38,135 bases of DNA from Anaerolineae bacterium (lineage in GTDB: Bacteria; Chloroflexota; Anaerolineae; Promineifilales; Promineifilaceae): contig JANQGC010000368.1 of NCBI GenBank assembly GCA_028277515.1, positions 1 through 38,135 of the forward strand. The letters are read 5' to 3'. How positions within the stretch are numbered: the stretch's first letter is position 1; every line of letters starts with the position of its first letter. Below the pieces are notes generated by a model that was given only the letters and a program-made list of their open reading frames with translations, was not told where the DNA came from and searched no databases. This document shows, one piece after another, positions 8,257 through 16,739 of the stretch. Both the position numbers and the translations under genes were made by a program.

Positions 8257-8955
8257 ATGATTTACTGGCTTTTATTTGCTTTGCCAGGACTTTTATTGGG
8301 CCTCTGGGCGCAAATGAGGGTAAAGAGAGCCTTTAGCAAATATTCTAAAGTGCAAACCATGCGTGGCATCACCGGTGCCCAGGTTGCACGCAGCTTGCTT
8401 GATGAACAAGGTTTAACCCACGTTGCTATTGAGGAAACTCAAGGGCGATTGAGCGATCATTACGATCCCCGCGGTCAAGTCCTACGTCTAAGTCCGGACG
8501 TTTATCGCAGCCCAAGTATCGCCGCGGCCGGAGTAGCTGCTCATGAGATGGGCCATGCGCTGCAAGACTCAAGCAGTTATGTCCCATTAAAGTTTCGCAG
8601 CGCTTTAGTACCTGCTACTCAATTTACCAGCCGTTTGGCACCGATGATTTTCATGGGTGGGTTTTTGTTACTGCTCTTCACCCAATCCCAATTAGGACTA
8701 TATGTTGCCTGGGCCGGCGTTGCCTTGTTTGCTGTCGCCGTCATCTTTACGCTCGTAACCTTACCTGTGGAGTTTGACGCCTCGAAAAGGGCTAAGAAAC
8801 TGCTGGTCAGCAGTGGGATTTTAGTGGGCGATGAGATGGAAGGCGTTAATAAAGTTTTAAATGCGGCGGCATTAACTTATGTAGCAGCGGCCGTCGCTGC
8901 CATTGGCCAACTTCTATATTACGTGATGCTTCTTTCCGGCGGCCGTCGCAACTAA
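8257..8955 (+). CDS. YugP-like membrane zinc metallopeptidase
   Basis: This 232-residue integral membrane protein has a hydrophobic N-terminus (about 2-20). A cytoplasmic or luminal stretch follows, carrying the conserved DHYDP segment (67-71), and then the HEMGH zinc motif (H96, E97, H100; a GVAAHEMGHALQ context typical of the family). Three hydrophobic spans follow at about 128-145, 148-170 and 200-228. Length and motif order match the neutral zinc metallopeptidase family represented by Bacillus YugP (Pfam Zn_peptidase_2). The physiological substrate of the family is not well defined. It lies directly after the 47-residue membrane peptide and converges on amylosucrase 33 bp downstream, where no terminator hairpin is visible. 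Confidence 0.9.
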   Translation: MIYWLLFALPGLLLGLWAQMRVKRAFSKYSKVQTMRGITGAQVARSLLDEQGLTHVAIEETQGRLSDHYDPRGQVLRLSPDVYRSPSIAAAGVAAHEMGHALQDSSSYVPLKFRSALVPATQFTSRLAPMIFMGGFLLLLFTQSQLGLYVAWAGVALFAVAVIFTLVTLPVEFDASKRAKKLLVSSGILVGDEMEGVNKVLNAAALTYVAAAVAAIGQLLYYVMLLSGGRRN

Positions 8956-8988
8956 AAGATTCACCAAACCCATTCTCCATTCTCTCAA

Positions 8989-10932
8989 TTATTCTAACCG
9001 AGAAACTTGCAGCCACATCGATTGATATGGCTGCAAGTAAATATCAGACCAGTCATCTAGCTTCTGACCACTGACTAGATCCTGAAGTTTCCCCCAAAAA
9101 CCCAACTCATGAAGCCGACCTCTGTTCACAGCCTGGCCACTCTCGCTAAAATTGCCCAAGATTAAGAGCCGGCCGCGCGGACTTTCCCGCAACAAGCCAA
9201 AAATGCGTTCGTTGTGAGTCCAAACCGCATTCGCTTCTGCTTGAGCGTGCAGCTCAGACGTGCGCTTTCTAATCTCAATCAAACGCCGGATATTATTGAA
9301 GATTTTTCCCATGGGTGCCTGGCTGCTAAACCTCTCTTGGGCTTTAGACCAATCCATGCGCGGCCGGTGCAGCCAACGGTTATCATCAGCCAGGTTTGGC
9401 TCTCTACTGAAATCATAATCGTTCAATAGCCCCAGCTCATCTCCCATATAGAGTAACGGAATCCCACCAAAGGCGGCGATCATGCTGTGGATTAATGTTA
9501 TCCGGCCGATGGACAAGGCAATTTCCACTTCGTCTTCGTGTTCCAGGGCTATTTCAAGTCCTGCAAGCGATGCACAAGATCCACTGATACGCCGGTCATT
9601 GTTCTTTGGATTAAACTGAAAAGTTGCGCCCCTGGCAAATGTGCCCGGAAAACGGCCGCTGTAAAAATCGCTTAAAAAAGAACGGTGCGCAAATCCATTC
9701 AAACCGACGGCCGCTGCATCCTCTTCAGTTACCGCCCAACCAATATCATCATGGCAGCGAACATAAGTGAGCCAGGATGTACCCGATGGAATAGATGGTA
9801 TCTGCTGCAATGCATGGGTCATCAGAGACACTTTGCGCTCGGCCAGGCTGCTCCAAAGCATGACCATGAATACATTATGATAAGCCACTTCACATTCTTT
9901 ATTCGTCGCTTCCCCTCTTCCAAGATAAGGCACCAATTGAGGGGGAGGCACAATCGCTTCCGCCTTCAATAATAATGCAGGCGCAGCAATCCGGCTTAAT
10001 GCTCGAAAGGCCTGCAAGATATAATGAGCTTCGGGTTGGTTTTCACAATCCGTCCCTAATCGTTTCCACATAAAGGCCACAGCATCAAGCCTGAGCACCT
10101 CGATGCCTTGATTGGCCAGGTAAAGCATGACATCTAACATTTCTGCAAAAACGGCCGGATTTGAATAATTTAAATCCCATTGAAACTCATTGAACGTTGT
10201 CCACACCCATTTATCAATTTTTTGATAATAAGTAAAGTTTCCCGGCTTGAATTCTGGGAATATTTCACGGACGGTGCGTTCAAACTGGTCGGGCAGCGTG
10301 CGGTCAGGAAACATGAAATAATAATCTTGATATTTTTCCTCCCCACTTATCGCTTTTTTTGCCCAGATATGTTCCTTAGCGGTGTGGTTACAAACCAAAT
10401 CGATACACAGGCTAATCCCTTCCTCACGTAATTGCGAGGTAAGATCGGCTAAATCCTCCATGGTTCCCAATTCCGACTTGACCTGCCGGTAATCCATCAC
10501 TGCGTAACCACCATCACTGTTTCCTGGTCTTGGCTTCAGAAGGGGCATGAGATGGAGATAGTTAATGCCTAATTCTTTCAAATAACCGATCTTATCTACC
10601 ACGCCATCCAGCGTTCCTGCAAAACGGTCAACGTAGCAAACGTATCCGGCCATGGTCGGTTTTTGGAACCAATCCGGCTCCGCCATGCGTTTCAAATCAA
10701 GGAGACGAAGCTCGGCCGATCGGGATGCATATCGTTGGGCAGTGATTTTCAATAATTTTTCCAACCATTGAGAATAGTCAGGAAGATGACCATAAAGTTT
10801 TTTTAAGGGCCGTTCTACGTCAGGTAAAAACAGCTCAAGCCTTGAGAAAAAGATGTCTTGTTCTAATTTATTCAGTTTCTTTAAAAGGCTTTTTCTGAGG
10901 GATTTTGTGCTCAACACGGCCGATTTATTCAT
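8989..10932 (-). CDS. ams: Amylosucrase (GH13)
   Basis: This enzyme converts sucrose to an alpha-1,4-glucan (or short maltooligosaccharides and sucrose isomers) with release of fructose. The match to Neisseria polysaccharea amylosucrase, as I recall that sequence, runs the whole length: an N-terminal helical domain (about 1-90), GGYVCYVD-like [47 protein letters not shown] and the C-terminal [11 protein letters not shown]. Catalytic residues are D283 (LRLDAVAF), E325 (KAEAIV) and D395 (CHDD). The sucrose-pocket equivalents (Asp in SDGGYAV, Arg in RTVREIFP, Arg in HRPR) are all kept. The ATG at 10932 overlaps the treS stop by 8 nt; 10941 is an alternative, and an even longer frame is unlikely. 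It is the last gene of the kinase-like - treS - ams run. Confidence 0.93.
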   Translation of the reverse strand: MNKSAVLSTKSLRKSLLKKLNKLEQDIFFSRLELFLPDVERPLKKLYGHLPDYSQWLEKLLKITAQRYASRSAELRLLDLKRMAEPDWFQKPTMAGYVCYVDRFAGTLDGVVDKIGYLKELGINYLHLMPLLKPRPGNSDGGYAVMDYRQVKSELGTMEDLADLTSQLREEGISLCIDLVCNHTAKEHIWAKKAISGEEKYQDYYFMFPDRTLPDQFERTVREIFPEFKPGNFTYYQKIDKWVWTTFNEFQWDLNYSNPAVFAEMLDVMLYLANQGIEVLRLDAVAFMWKRLGTDCENQPEAHYILQAFRALSRIAAPALLLKAEAIVPPPQLVPYLGRGEATNKECEVAYHNVFMVMLWSSLAERKVSLMTHALQQIPSIPSGTSWLTYVRCHDDIGWAVTEEDAAAVGLNGFAHRSFLSDFYSGRFPGTFARGATFQFNPKNNDRRISGSCASLAGLEIALEHEDEVEIALSIGRITLIHSMIAAFGGIPLLYMGDELGLLNDYDFSREPNLADDNRWLHRPRMDWSKAQERFSSQAPMGKIFNNIRRLIEIRKRTSELHAQAEANAVWTHNERIFGLLRESPRGRLLILGNFSESGQAVNRGRLHELGFWGKLQDLVSGQKLDDWSDIYLQPYQSMWLQVSRLE

Positions 10933-12538
10933 TACTTTCATCAATGAGCCAGTGGGTGGCAAAGGGTTCCAACAGACCGGGTGTGAACGACTCAACACCG
11001 CTGTTCAGGAAGGTCAGAAGATCAGATTGGCCTTCAAAAAAGTCAAATGCAATTTGTTGAGGTTCGCTGCTCAAATTAAAGATGCATTGTACCTGGTTCT
11101 GTCCTTGCTTTCGTTTATATGCCAAAACCGCCTGGAGACCGGTTTCAATCCACTCAAAATCACCCGCTTTTAATGCCGGTTGAGATTGGCGGACAGATAG
11201 CAGTTTCTTTAATAATGATAAGTGGGACTGAGGATCGTTTTCCTGGGCTGCAACGTTGACCGTATGGTAGCCAAATTCTTCGTTGGTAATAGCCGGCAGA
11301 TAGGTTTTATCGGCCGTTGAAAAACCGCCATTCTTTTCATCTCGCCACTGCATGGGTGTACGGACCCCATTGCGATCCTCTAACCAGATATTATCTCCCA
11401 TCCCAATCTCATCACCATAATAAATGATGGGCGCTCCAGGTAAAGATAAAAACATGGCATGAATCAAACACCATTTGGCCTTATTGTTATCGAGAAGCGG
11501 GGCCAATCTGCGACGAATGCCCAAATTGAGGCGCATTCGAGGCTGCGGCGCATATTGCTCCCACATCCACTGGCGTACCTCCAGCGTCACCATTTCTAAT
11601 GTCAACTCATCATGATTGCGCAAAAAGGTCATCCACTGTGTTCCCGTTGGAATGGGTGGGGTCGATTCCCAAATCTGGACGACAGGTCTTTTATCCCCCG
11701 CTTTCAAACTCTGATAAAGGCGAGGCATGATCGGAAAATGAAAACAAATGTGGAATTCATCCCCATCACCAAAATAAGATAGCAAATCCTCCGGCCATTG
11801 ATTTGCTTCAGCGATGAGAACCGCCTCAGGATACTCATCATCCATCAGCCGCCGCACTTTTTTCAGAAATGCATGGGTTTCAGGCAAGTTCTCACAATTT
11901 GTGCCTTCTCTTTCATAAAGGTAAGGAACCGCATCCGCGCGAAAACCATCCACACCCATATCCATCCAAAAGCGAATGACCTTAAACATCTCTTCATGGA
12001 CGGCCGGATTATCATAATTCAGGTCAGGCTGGTGACTGTAAAAGCGGTGCCAAAAATATTGGCCGGCCTTTTCGTCGAAGGTCCAGTTTGAATCTTCCGT
12101 ATCTAGGAAGATAATCCTTGTTTCGCTGTATTTTTGGTTATCATCACTCCAAACATAATAATCGCGATATGGTGAATTTCTATCAGACCGCGCACTTTGA
12201 AACCAGGGATGTTGGTCAGATGTATGGTTCATCACCAGATCAATGATCACCCGCAAATCGCGCTCATGAGCTGCATCAAGGAATGCCTTAAAATCATCCA
12301 ATGTTCCCAAATCCGGATGGATATCAAAGTAATCCGCCACATCATAACCATCATCTCGCAGAGGCGACGGGTATGTAGGCATTATCCAAATACAATTCAC
12401 CCCTAATGATTGTATGTGATCAAGTTTAGAAATAGCTCCACGGAAATCCCCATTTCCATCCCCATTGCTGTCTTTAAACGCGCGAATGTTCATTTCATAA
12501 AAAACGGCTTCTTGAAACCACTGCTTCTGGCTGTTCAT
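10925..12538 (-). CDS. treS: Trehalose synthase / maltose alpha-D-glucosyltransferase (GH13)
   Basis: This cytoplasmic enzyme of 537 residues interconverts maltose and trehalose. It opens with [20 protein letters not shown], the TreS form of the GH13 start. Catalytic residues are D202 (FRADAVPYL), E244 ([10 protein letters not shown]) and D310 (RNHDELT). The segments [10 protein letters not shown] and [20 protein letters not shown] also match TreS rather than generic amylases. The C-terminus is a short beta domain; no maltokinase domain is fused, unlike some TreS proteins. A strong ribosome site (GGAGAGG) precedes the ATG. The stop overlaps the amylosucrase start, and the kinase-like gene ends 9 nt upstream, so the three are one transcription unit. 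Confidence 0.93.
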   Translation of the reverse strand: MNSQKQWFQEAVFYEMNIRAFKDSNGDGNGDFRGAISKLDHIQSLGVNCIWIMPTYPSPLRDDGYDVADYFDIHPDLGTLDDFKAFLDAAHERDLRVIIDLVMNHTSDQHPWFQSARSDRNSPYRDYYVWSDDNQKYSETRIIFLDTEDSNWTFDEKAGQYFWHRFYSHQPDLNYDNPAVHEEMFKVIRFWMDMGVDGFRADAVPYLYEREGTNCENLPETHAFLKKVRRLMDDEYPEAVLIAEANQWPEDLLSYFGDGDEFHICFHFPIMPRLYQSLKAGDKRPVVQIWESTPPIPTGTQWMTFLRNHDELTLEMVTLEVRQWMWEQYAPQPRMRLNLGIRRRLAPLLDNNKAKWCLIHAMFLSLPGAPIIYYGDEIGMGDNIWLEDRNGVRTPMQWRDEKNGGFSTADKTYLPAITNEEFGYHTVNVAAQENDPQSHLSLLKKLLSVRQSQPALKAGDFEWIETGLQAVLAYKRKQGQNQVQCIFNLSSEPQQIAFDFFEGQSDLLTFLNSGVESFTPGLLEPFATHWLIDESNE

Positions 12539-12547
12539 TTCCTCTCC

Positions 12548-14005
12548 CTACCCTATTAATTGCACTGCCCGGTTCTTAATTTTCGCCAACCTGTCCTCGT
12601 CAAATAATAGTTGTGCATGTAGTTCCCGAACACGCCCGGCAATCGCTTCGTTATGAAAAGAATAAGCGATGTTCTGTACCTGGTTCAGGCGAGACTTAAA
12701 TCCCTCAGATGTTTTTTCCGTCGGCTGTAAAGGTCTTGCCGCGCCCCAGTCCACATGAACAATTTCTTTGTCCTTTTCACGAAGAATAAAATTGGCTGAA
12801 TGCCAGTCTCCATTTTCTATATCTAGTAATTCGCACGTTTGTTGGTGTAAAACAAAAACGTCATAAAGATCGGCCGTCATTCGCGCCGGGTCAGCCAACA
12901 CATAATCCTGGATGGTTTGCCCGATTACGAACGCTTCCAACGTAAATCCAAAGAGCGTGGAAAAGGTCATTGGGTGATTGAAGACCTTGTGAATCCGCGG
13001 GATAATCTCCTCTTCCAACAGCAGCCGGATGCGGCCGCGAGGGGTCACCAGCAAGCCATCATTCATAAGCGCCGGCCAATTCTCCTCTTGCTCATTAAAT
13101 GTTCTGGCACTTAGCACAATCTCATGCAATGGTTCTGGAGCGGGCTGCTTGATGACAATGCCTAATTGAGGGGCAATCAGTACCAGGCTGCCTCTGTGGC
13201 GGCCGGAGATATACTCTCCCTTGACAATCATGATCAAGCCCGATTCCCGCCGCCGCTCCTCTTGCCAATTCTGGATGATTAAGGAAAGCCAGGTTTTTCC
13301 CTCGGCCAGATAACGACGACGTGCTAATTCCAACCGCCTCATTTGGCTCAAGAGTTCTTCATACAACAACAACCTGGGGATAGGCGGATTTTCGGCTGTT
13401 GCCAGCCTGTTGCCCGATAAAACCTCCTGAAAAAGGCGCTCAACATAACGCATGGTAGCGATAATGCAATCTTCTCCACAGTCATTTTGTGGGCGTTTGT
13501 TATGCAGGTAAAGCAGTGAGGAAAGGAATTCCGGCCAACCGCAGTTAACTTCCTTTTCCAACCGACCCGCCACTTGATTATCATCCGCTCCAAAATAGCG
13601 GATCTTGTGACCATAATTTGTCAATACTTCAAGGTTTTGTAATAGTGGATCATCTGGATGATTGGCGGGTAAACAGGCTACGGCGAAATAAATCGGTGCC
13701 CAGCCACCAAGATTGCGCGTAAGATAGTCAGGCTTAGCCAGAAGCTCTATTGGCACAAGCCGGTCAGTATAAGTATCTGTTAGATTGTTTCCTGGGTCAT
13801 CAATTGCCAAATAATCAGCGATGTGCGGAACGGTCGAATTGTGCAATATTTCGATCCAGGCAGCTTCAGCTCGATAGGTTGGCCGTTGTCCAACGATTGT
13901 TATCTGCGCCCCTTTTGGCTTTCTGGATGGGGGCAGTAGAAAATCTACGACATCAGGGCGATTTAATGGAATTGTAACAACAGCAAAATGCTTATCTCCG
14001 CTCAC
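12548..14005 (-). CDS. Unrecognised protein with a C-terminal kinase-like (APH/ePK) fold
   Basis: I do not recognise the family of this 485-residue protein. Residues about 1-240 form an N-terminal region without clear motifs. Residues about 255-450 read like a kinase fold: a candidate ATP lysine K286 (GIVIKQPAP), an acidic helix (HEIVLSARTFNEQEEN, 294-309), a hinge-like EAFVIGQTIQDYV, then LHQQTCELLDIENGDWHSAN with catalytic-type D400 and N405, and a DFG-like DWG (419-421, HVDWGAARPL). All core residues are present, so activity is plausible. The start is GTG 14005, only 2 nt after the upstream stop. It sits 9 nt before treS, the place of a maltokinase in other organisms, so sugar phosphorylation is a reasonable hypothesis. 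It does not show the usual maltokinase signature, and a protein, lipid or aminoglycoside kinase remains possible. Confidence 0.7.
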   Translation of the reverse strand: MSGDKHFAVVTIPLNRPDVVDFLLPPSRKPKGAQITIVGQRPTYRAEAAWIEILHNSTVPHIADYLAIDDPGNNLTDTYTDRLVPIELLAKPDYLTRNLGGWAPIYFAVACLPANHPDDPLLQNLEVLTNYGHKIRYFGADDNQVAGRLEKEVNCGWPEFLSSLLYLHNKRPQNDCGEDCIIATMRYVERLFQEVLSGNRLATAENPPIPRLLLYEELLSQMRRLELARRRYLAEGKTWLSLIIQNWQEERRRESGLIMIVKGEYISGRHRGSLVLIAPQLGIVIKQPAPEPLHEIVLSARTFNEQEENWPALMNDGLLVTPRGRIRLLLEEEIIPRIHKVFNHPMTFSTLFGFTLEAFVIGQTIQDYVLADPARMTADLYDVFVLHQQTCELLDIENGDWHSANFILREKDKEIVHVDWGAARPLQPTEKTSEGFKSRLNQVQNIAYSFHNEAIAGRVRELHAQLLFDEDRLAKIKNRAVQLIG

Positions 14006-14007
14006 TT

Positions 14008-14511
14008 CTATCGGCCGCTAAAATCTGTCAATGCCTCATTAAAATCAGCTTCATTCTTATCCGACAATTCCAATTCAAACAAAGTACCACCCGCATCCAG
14101 CATTAATCGTCTTAGGATAGGTCTGTTTCGTTCCGTTAAGGTTGTCTTCACAAAAATAGCTGAACTGTGATTTTCCAGCGCTTCTGATACAGCTTCGATC
14201 TTCTCGTCCGGAATACCGTAATCTATTTTCTTACCCGCAAATGCGCCGGCGGCCGCACCTACCAAGGCGCCTCCGATCGGTCCGCCGACCATGGTGCCGA
14301 TTACCACGCCGATTGCCCCACCTGATATGGCTCCTTTTTTAGCAGTTGCATCTAACGTCTGATCGACTTTAATCTTTCCATCCTCCCCCTTGGTTAAAAC
14401 CGCTGCATCCTCCAGTTTTAGCAGTTTTTCTTTTTCCAATTTCTTTAAAGATTTTAGGACTTCTTTTGCTTTATTTTCATCAGGAAAAGTAATAATACCG
14501 ATATCACTCAT
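14008..14511 (-). CDS. DUF1269-like membrane-associated protein
   Basis: This 167-residue protein has an N-terminal alpha/beta segment starting MSDIGIITFPDENKAKEVL, a charged middle, and a glycine-zipper hydrophobic stretch at about 60-93 (Gly/Ala-rich, GGAIGVVIGTMVGGPIGGAL). A C-terminal domain follows (about 98-167). This layout matches the DUF1269 family, whose role is unknown; the glycine zipper suggests membrane insertion or oligomerisation. A strong ribosome site (AAGGAGT) precedes the ATG. It is followed at 2 nt by the kinase-like gene, and the permease gene ends about 100 nt upstream on the same strand, so read-through from the ABC operon is possible. Confidence 0.78.
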   Translation of the reverse strand: MSDIGIITFPDENKAKEVLKSLKKLEKEKLLKLEDAAVLTKGEDGKIKVDQTLDATAKKGAISGGAIGVVIGTMVGGPIGGALVGAAAGAFAGKKIDYGIPDEKIEAVSEALENHSSAIFVKTTLTERNRPILRRLMLDAGGTLFELELSDKNEADFNEALTDFSGR

Positions 14512-14612
14512 TTTAAATACTCCTTATTGGACGGATGATTCACCATCTTCTATATCCATCTTGACGGCAAATAATTAATTAGGTGAACTCCGGACCAACA
14601 ATCTCGCTAATT

Positions 14613-15527
14613 TTATCCTTTAACCGAGCCTGCCAGCAGGCCACGCACAAAGAAACGCTGTAGGGAGAAAAATACAATCAAAGGCAGGATCATGGTAATA
14701 AAGGCACCGGCCGTTAATAGATGCCAGTCCTGACCACGGGATCCAACCATTTCCTGCAGTGCTTGCGTTAAGACAGCAACATCGGGTTTTGAGCCAATAA
14801 ACACAAGGGCGACCAACAAATCATTCCAAACCCATAGAAACTGGAATATCGCAAATGAAGCCAGGGCAGGAACAGAAAGCGGCAGAACCAGCCTTATAAA
14901 TGTTGTGAAGTGTGAGGCCCCATCAACGAAAGCGGACTCCATAATTTCCCTTGGCAATCCGGCGATATAGTTAAACAACAAATAAGTTGCCAAAGGTAAA
15001 CCAAAGCCGGTATGTGCCAGCCACACGGCCAGGAAAGTACCTGTTAGTTCTAAGCGGACATAATCACGTAATATGGGGATTAATGCCGTTTGTAATGGCA
15101 CAACCAGAAGTCCTACCACAATGATAAAGAAGAATTTTCGGCCTGGAAAATCCATCCAGGCAAATCCATATGCTGCAAAGGCAGCGATCAAGATGGGAAT
15201 GACAGTCGCCGGGATAGTAACGGCCAGGCTGTTCAAAAACGCATTGCTAAGATTATCGCCACTGGCCTCAATAACCGTACCATCGGCATTTTCAATATCT
15301 TCACCTGTTAATACCTGACGATAATTATCTAGCGTAAATGTTTCATTGAGTGGTAACGGGTCTGAGAATACCGTCCACCAGCCAGTTGTCCGCACATCTT
15401 GAGGTGGCCGGAAGGAAGATACGAGCAATCCTAATGTTGGAATTGTCCAGATAATAACTAACAACAAGAGAGCACCATTGACCAATATTGCATTTATTCT
15501 TTTTTGACTGCTTAAACTGCCACCCAT
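14613..15527 (-). CDS. Carbohydrate ABC transporter permease, MalG type
   Basis: This 304-residue inner-membrane protein has six predicted membrane spans: about 13-36, 98-124, 132-152, 163-187, 214-237 and 272-296. The cytoplasmic EAA loop at 194-219 (EIMESAFVDGASHFTTFIRL, then VLPLS) docks the ATPase. An insertion between spans 1 and 2 (about 50-95) faces outward. With the MalF-type partner it forms the channel of a sugar importer. Its ATG overlaps the partner's stop by one base (TAATG), so synthesis is coupled. Context (LacI, alpha-glucosidase, TreS, amylosucrase) suggests sucrose, maltose, trehalose or similar alpha-glucosides as cargo; the sequence alone does not fix this. Confidence 0.92.
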   Translation of the reverse strand: MGGSLSSQKRINAILVNGALLLLVIIWTIPTLGLLVSSFRPPQDVRTTGWWTVFSDPLPLNETFTLDNYRQVLTGEDIENADGTVIEASGDNLSNAFLNSLAVTIPATVIPILIAAFAAYGFAWMDFPGRKFFFIIVVGLLVVPLQTALIPILRDYVRLELTGTFLAVWLAHTGFGLPLATYLLFNYIAGLPREIMESAFVDGASHFTTFIRLVLPLSVPALASFAIFQFLWVWNDLLVALVFIGSKPDVAVLTQALQEMVGSRGQDWHLLTAGAFITMILPLIVFFSLQRFFVRGLLAGSVKG

Positions 15528-16648
15528 TAGAATGCCTCCTGATCTTGAAATCGACGTAAATTGTAAACCATCACCGGAATAGTCAGAACGACCAGTAGTA
15601 TAGCCAAAGCTGCGCCTCGACCCGGATTTTGAAAGGTAAACATCTGTTTATACATCAGATCCGCTATCACCTCTGTGCCATTTCGCCCCTGCGTCATAAC
15701 GAAAATGAGATCGAATATTTTTAGGGTTAAAATGACGATTGTGGTAGATACGGTGATAATGGTTCCGCGAATGTAGGGAATGATGATGCTGAAAAATATT
15801 TGTCTCTCGTTGGCGCCATCAATCCGTCCTGCTTCAAGTAATTCATTAGGCACACCTTTAAGAGCTGAGGATAGCAGAACCATGGCAAACCCTGTTTGAA
15901 GAAATACCAGCACACCGATTAACATGAAATTGTTCCAGGGTTCCAACAAAAGCCATCCCTGTCTTGTTCCCCCAAGCGCTTCAACCACTGCATTAAGCAG
16001 TCCGATTTGTGTTTGGCCTGGAGCGCGCGAAGCATCGTATACAAAGCGGAAAATAACGCCAGCGCCGACAAAAGAAATTGCCATAGGTAAAAATATTAAT
16101 GCCTTTGCACCAACTTCTAAGCGGCTGCGATCAGCTAAAACGGCAACGAGTAGGCCAAATCCAACAATAAAAGCCGTGCCAAATATCAACCAAAGGGCAT
16201 TGTTGCGCAACGACTCAATCATTACCGGGTCAGTAAAGGCATAAACATAGTTGCCAATACCCAGGATATCTTCTCCTCCAGGTTGCCTAACCTGGAAACT
16301 GATCCATAACGTACGAATTGTTGGAAAAAGCAAATACCAGGTCAAAATGGCCATCGCCGGGCCAACAAAAACATAGGGACGAAGTCGCTGCATGGCTCCT
16401 GTTGGCAATTGTTCGACAAGCCAATTTGCCAGGAAATACAAGACGGCAACCCCACCAACGCCCCAAACAATGGCGACAATGGTAATGATTAATTTTGATG
16501 CATCACTATCTCTCAGGAAAATAAAGCCCTGATACAAAACAAAAAACGTCACTAATGGAATTAATATCGCTATCAACAAGCGAGCGATGTTCGTAACAAT
16601 CCACGAACCAATCCCTTGAGATTCTTTTGCCGTTTGAACAGTAGACAT
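15527..16648 (-). CDS. Carbohydrate ABC transporter permease, MalF type
   Basis: This 373-residue membrane protein has an extra N-terminal pair of spans (about 20-43 and 53-75) before the six-span permease core (about 92-325), as in MalF-like subunits. The EAA loop is at 269-293 (ELLEAGRIDGANERQIFFSI, then IIPYI). The start at ATG 16648 is chosen because a near-perfect ribosome site (AAAGGAGG) lies 6 nt upstream. The frame extends 60 bases further, but into the intercistronic hairpin. It lies between the binding-protein gene and the MalG-type permease, the classic E-F-G order. No ATPase gene accompanies it; a shared MsmX/MalK-type ATPase elsewhere is the usual explanation. Confidence 0.92.
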   Translation of the reverse strand: MSTVQTAKESQGIGSWIVTNIARLLIAILIPLVTFFVLYQGFIFLRDSDASKLIITIVAIVWGVGGVAVLYFLANWLVEQLPTGAMQRLRPYVFVGPAMAILTWYLLFPTIRTLWISFQVRQPGGEDILGIGNYVYAFTDPVMIESLRNNALWLIFGTAFIVGFGLLVAVLADRSRLEVGAKALIFLPMAISFVGAGVIFRFVYDASRAPGQTQIGLLNAVVEALGGTRQGWLLLEPWNNFMLIGVLVFLQTGFAMVLLSSALKGVPNELLEAGRIDGANERQIFFSIIIPYIRGTIITVSTTIVILTLKIFDLIFVMTQGRNGTEVIADLMYKQMFTFQNPGRGAALAILLVVLTIPVMVYNLRRFQDQEAF

Positions 16649-16676
16649 AATCGCCTCCTTTATAACTATTCGATAC

Positions 16677-16716
16677 AGAATAATATGGGGCGGTTCTACC
16701 CACCCCATATTATTCT
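16677..16716 (-). terminator. Intercistronic stem-loop between binding protein and permease genes
   Basis: A perfect 14-bp stem (AGAATAATATGGGG at 16677-16690 with its complement at 16703-16716) encloses a 12-nt loop. It lies 23 nt after the binding-protein stop and 28 nt before the permease start. No U-run follows, so complete termination is unlikely. Such hairpins commonly protect the upstream mRNA or partly block read-through, giving more binding protein than permease. The structure is seen directly; the role is inferred from the position. Confidence 0.75.
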
Positions 16717-16739
16717 CTCACCGAATTAATGCTTTATAG

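Noticed and set aside
10853..11173. Plus-strand frame of 106 residues across the treS-amylosucrase junction
   Set aside because: Shadow of the two overlapping GH13 genes.
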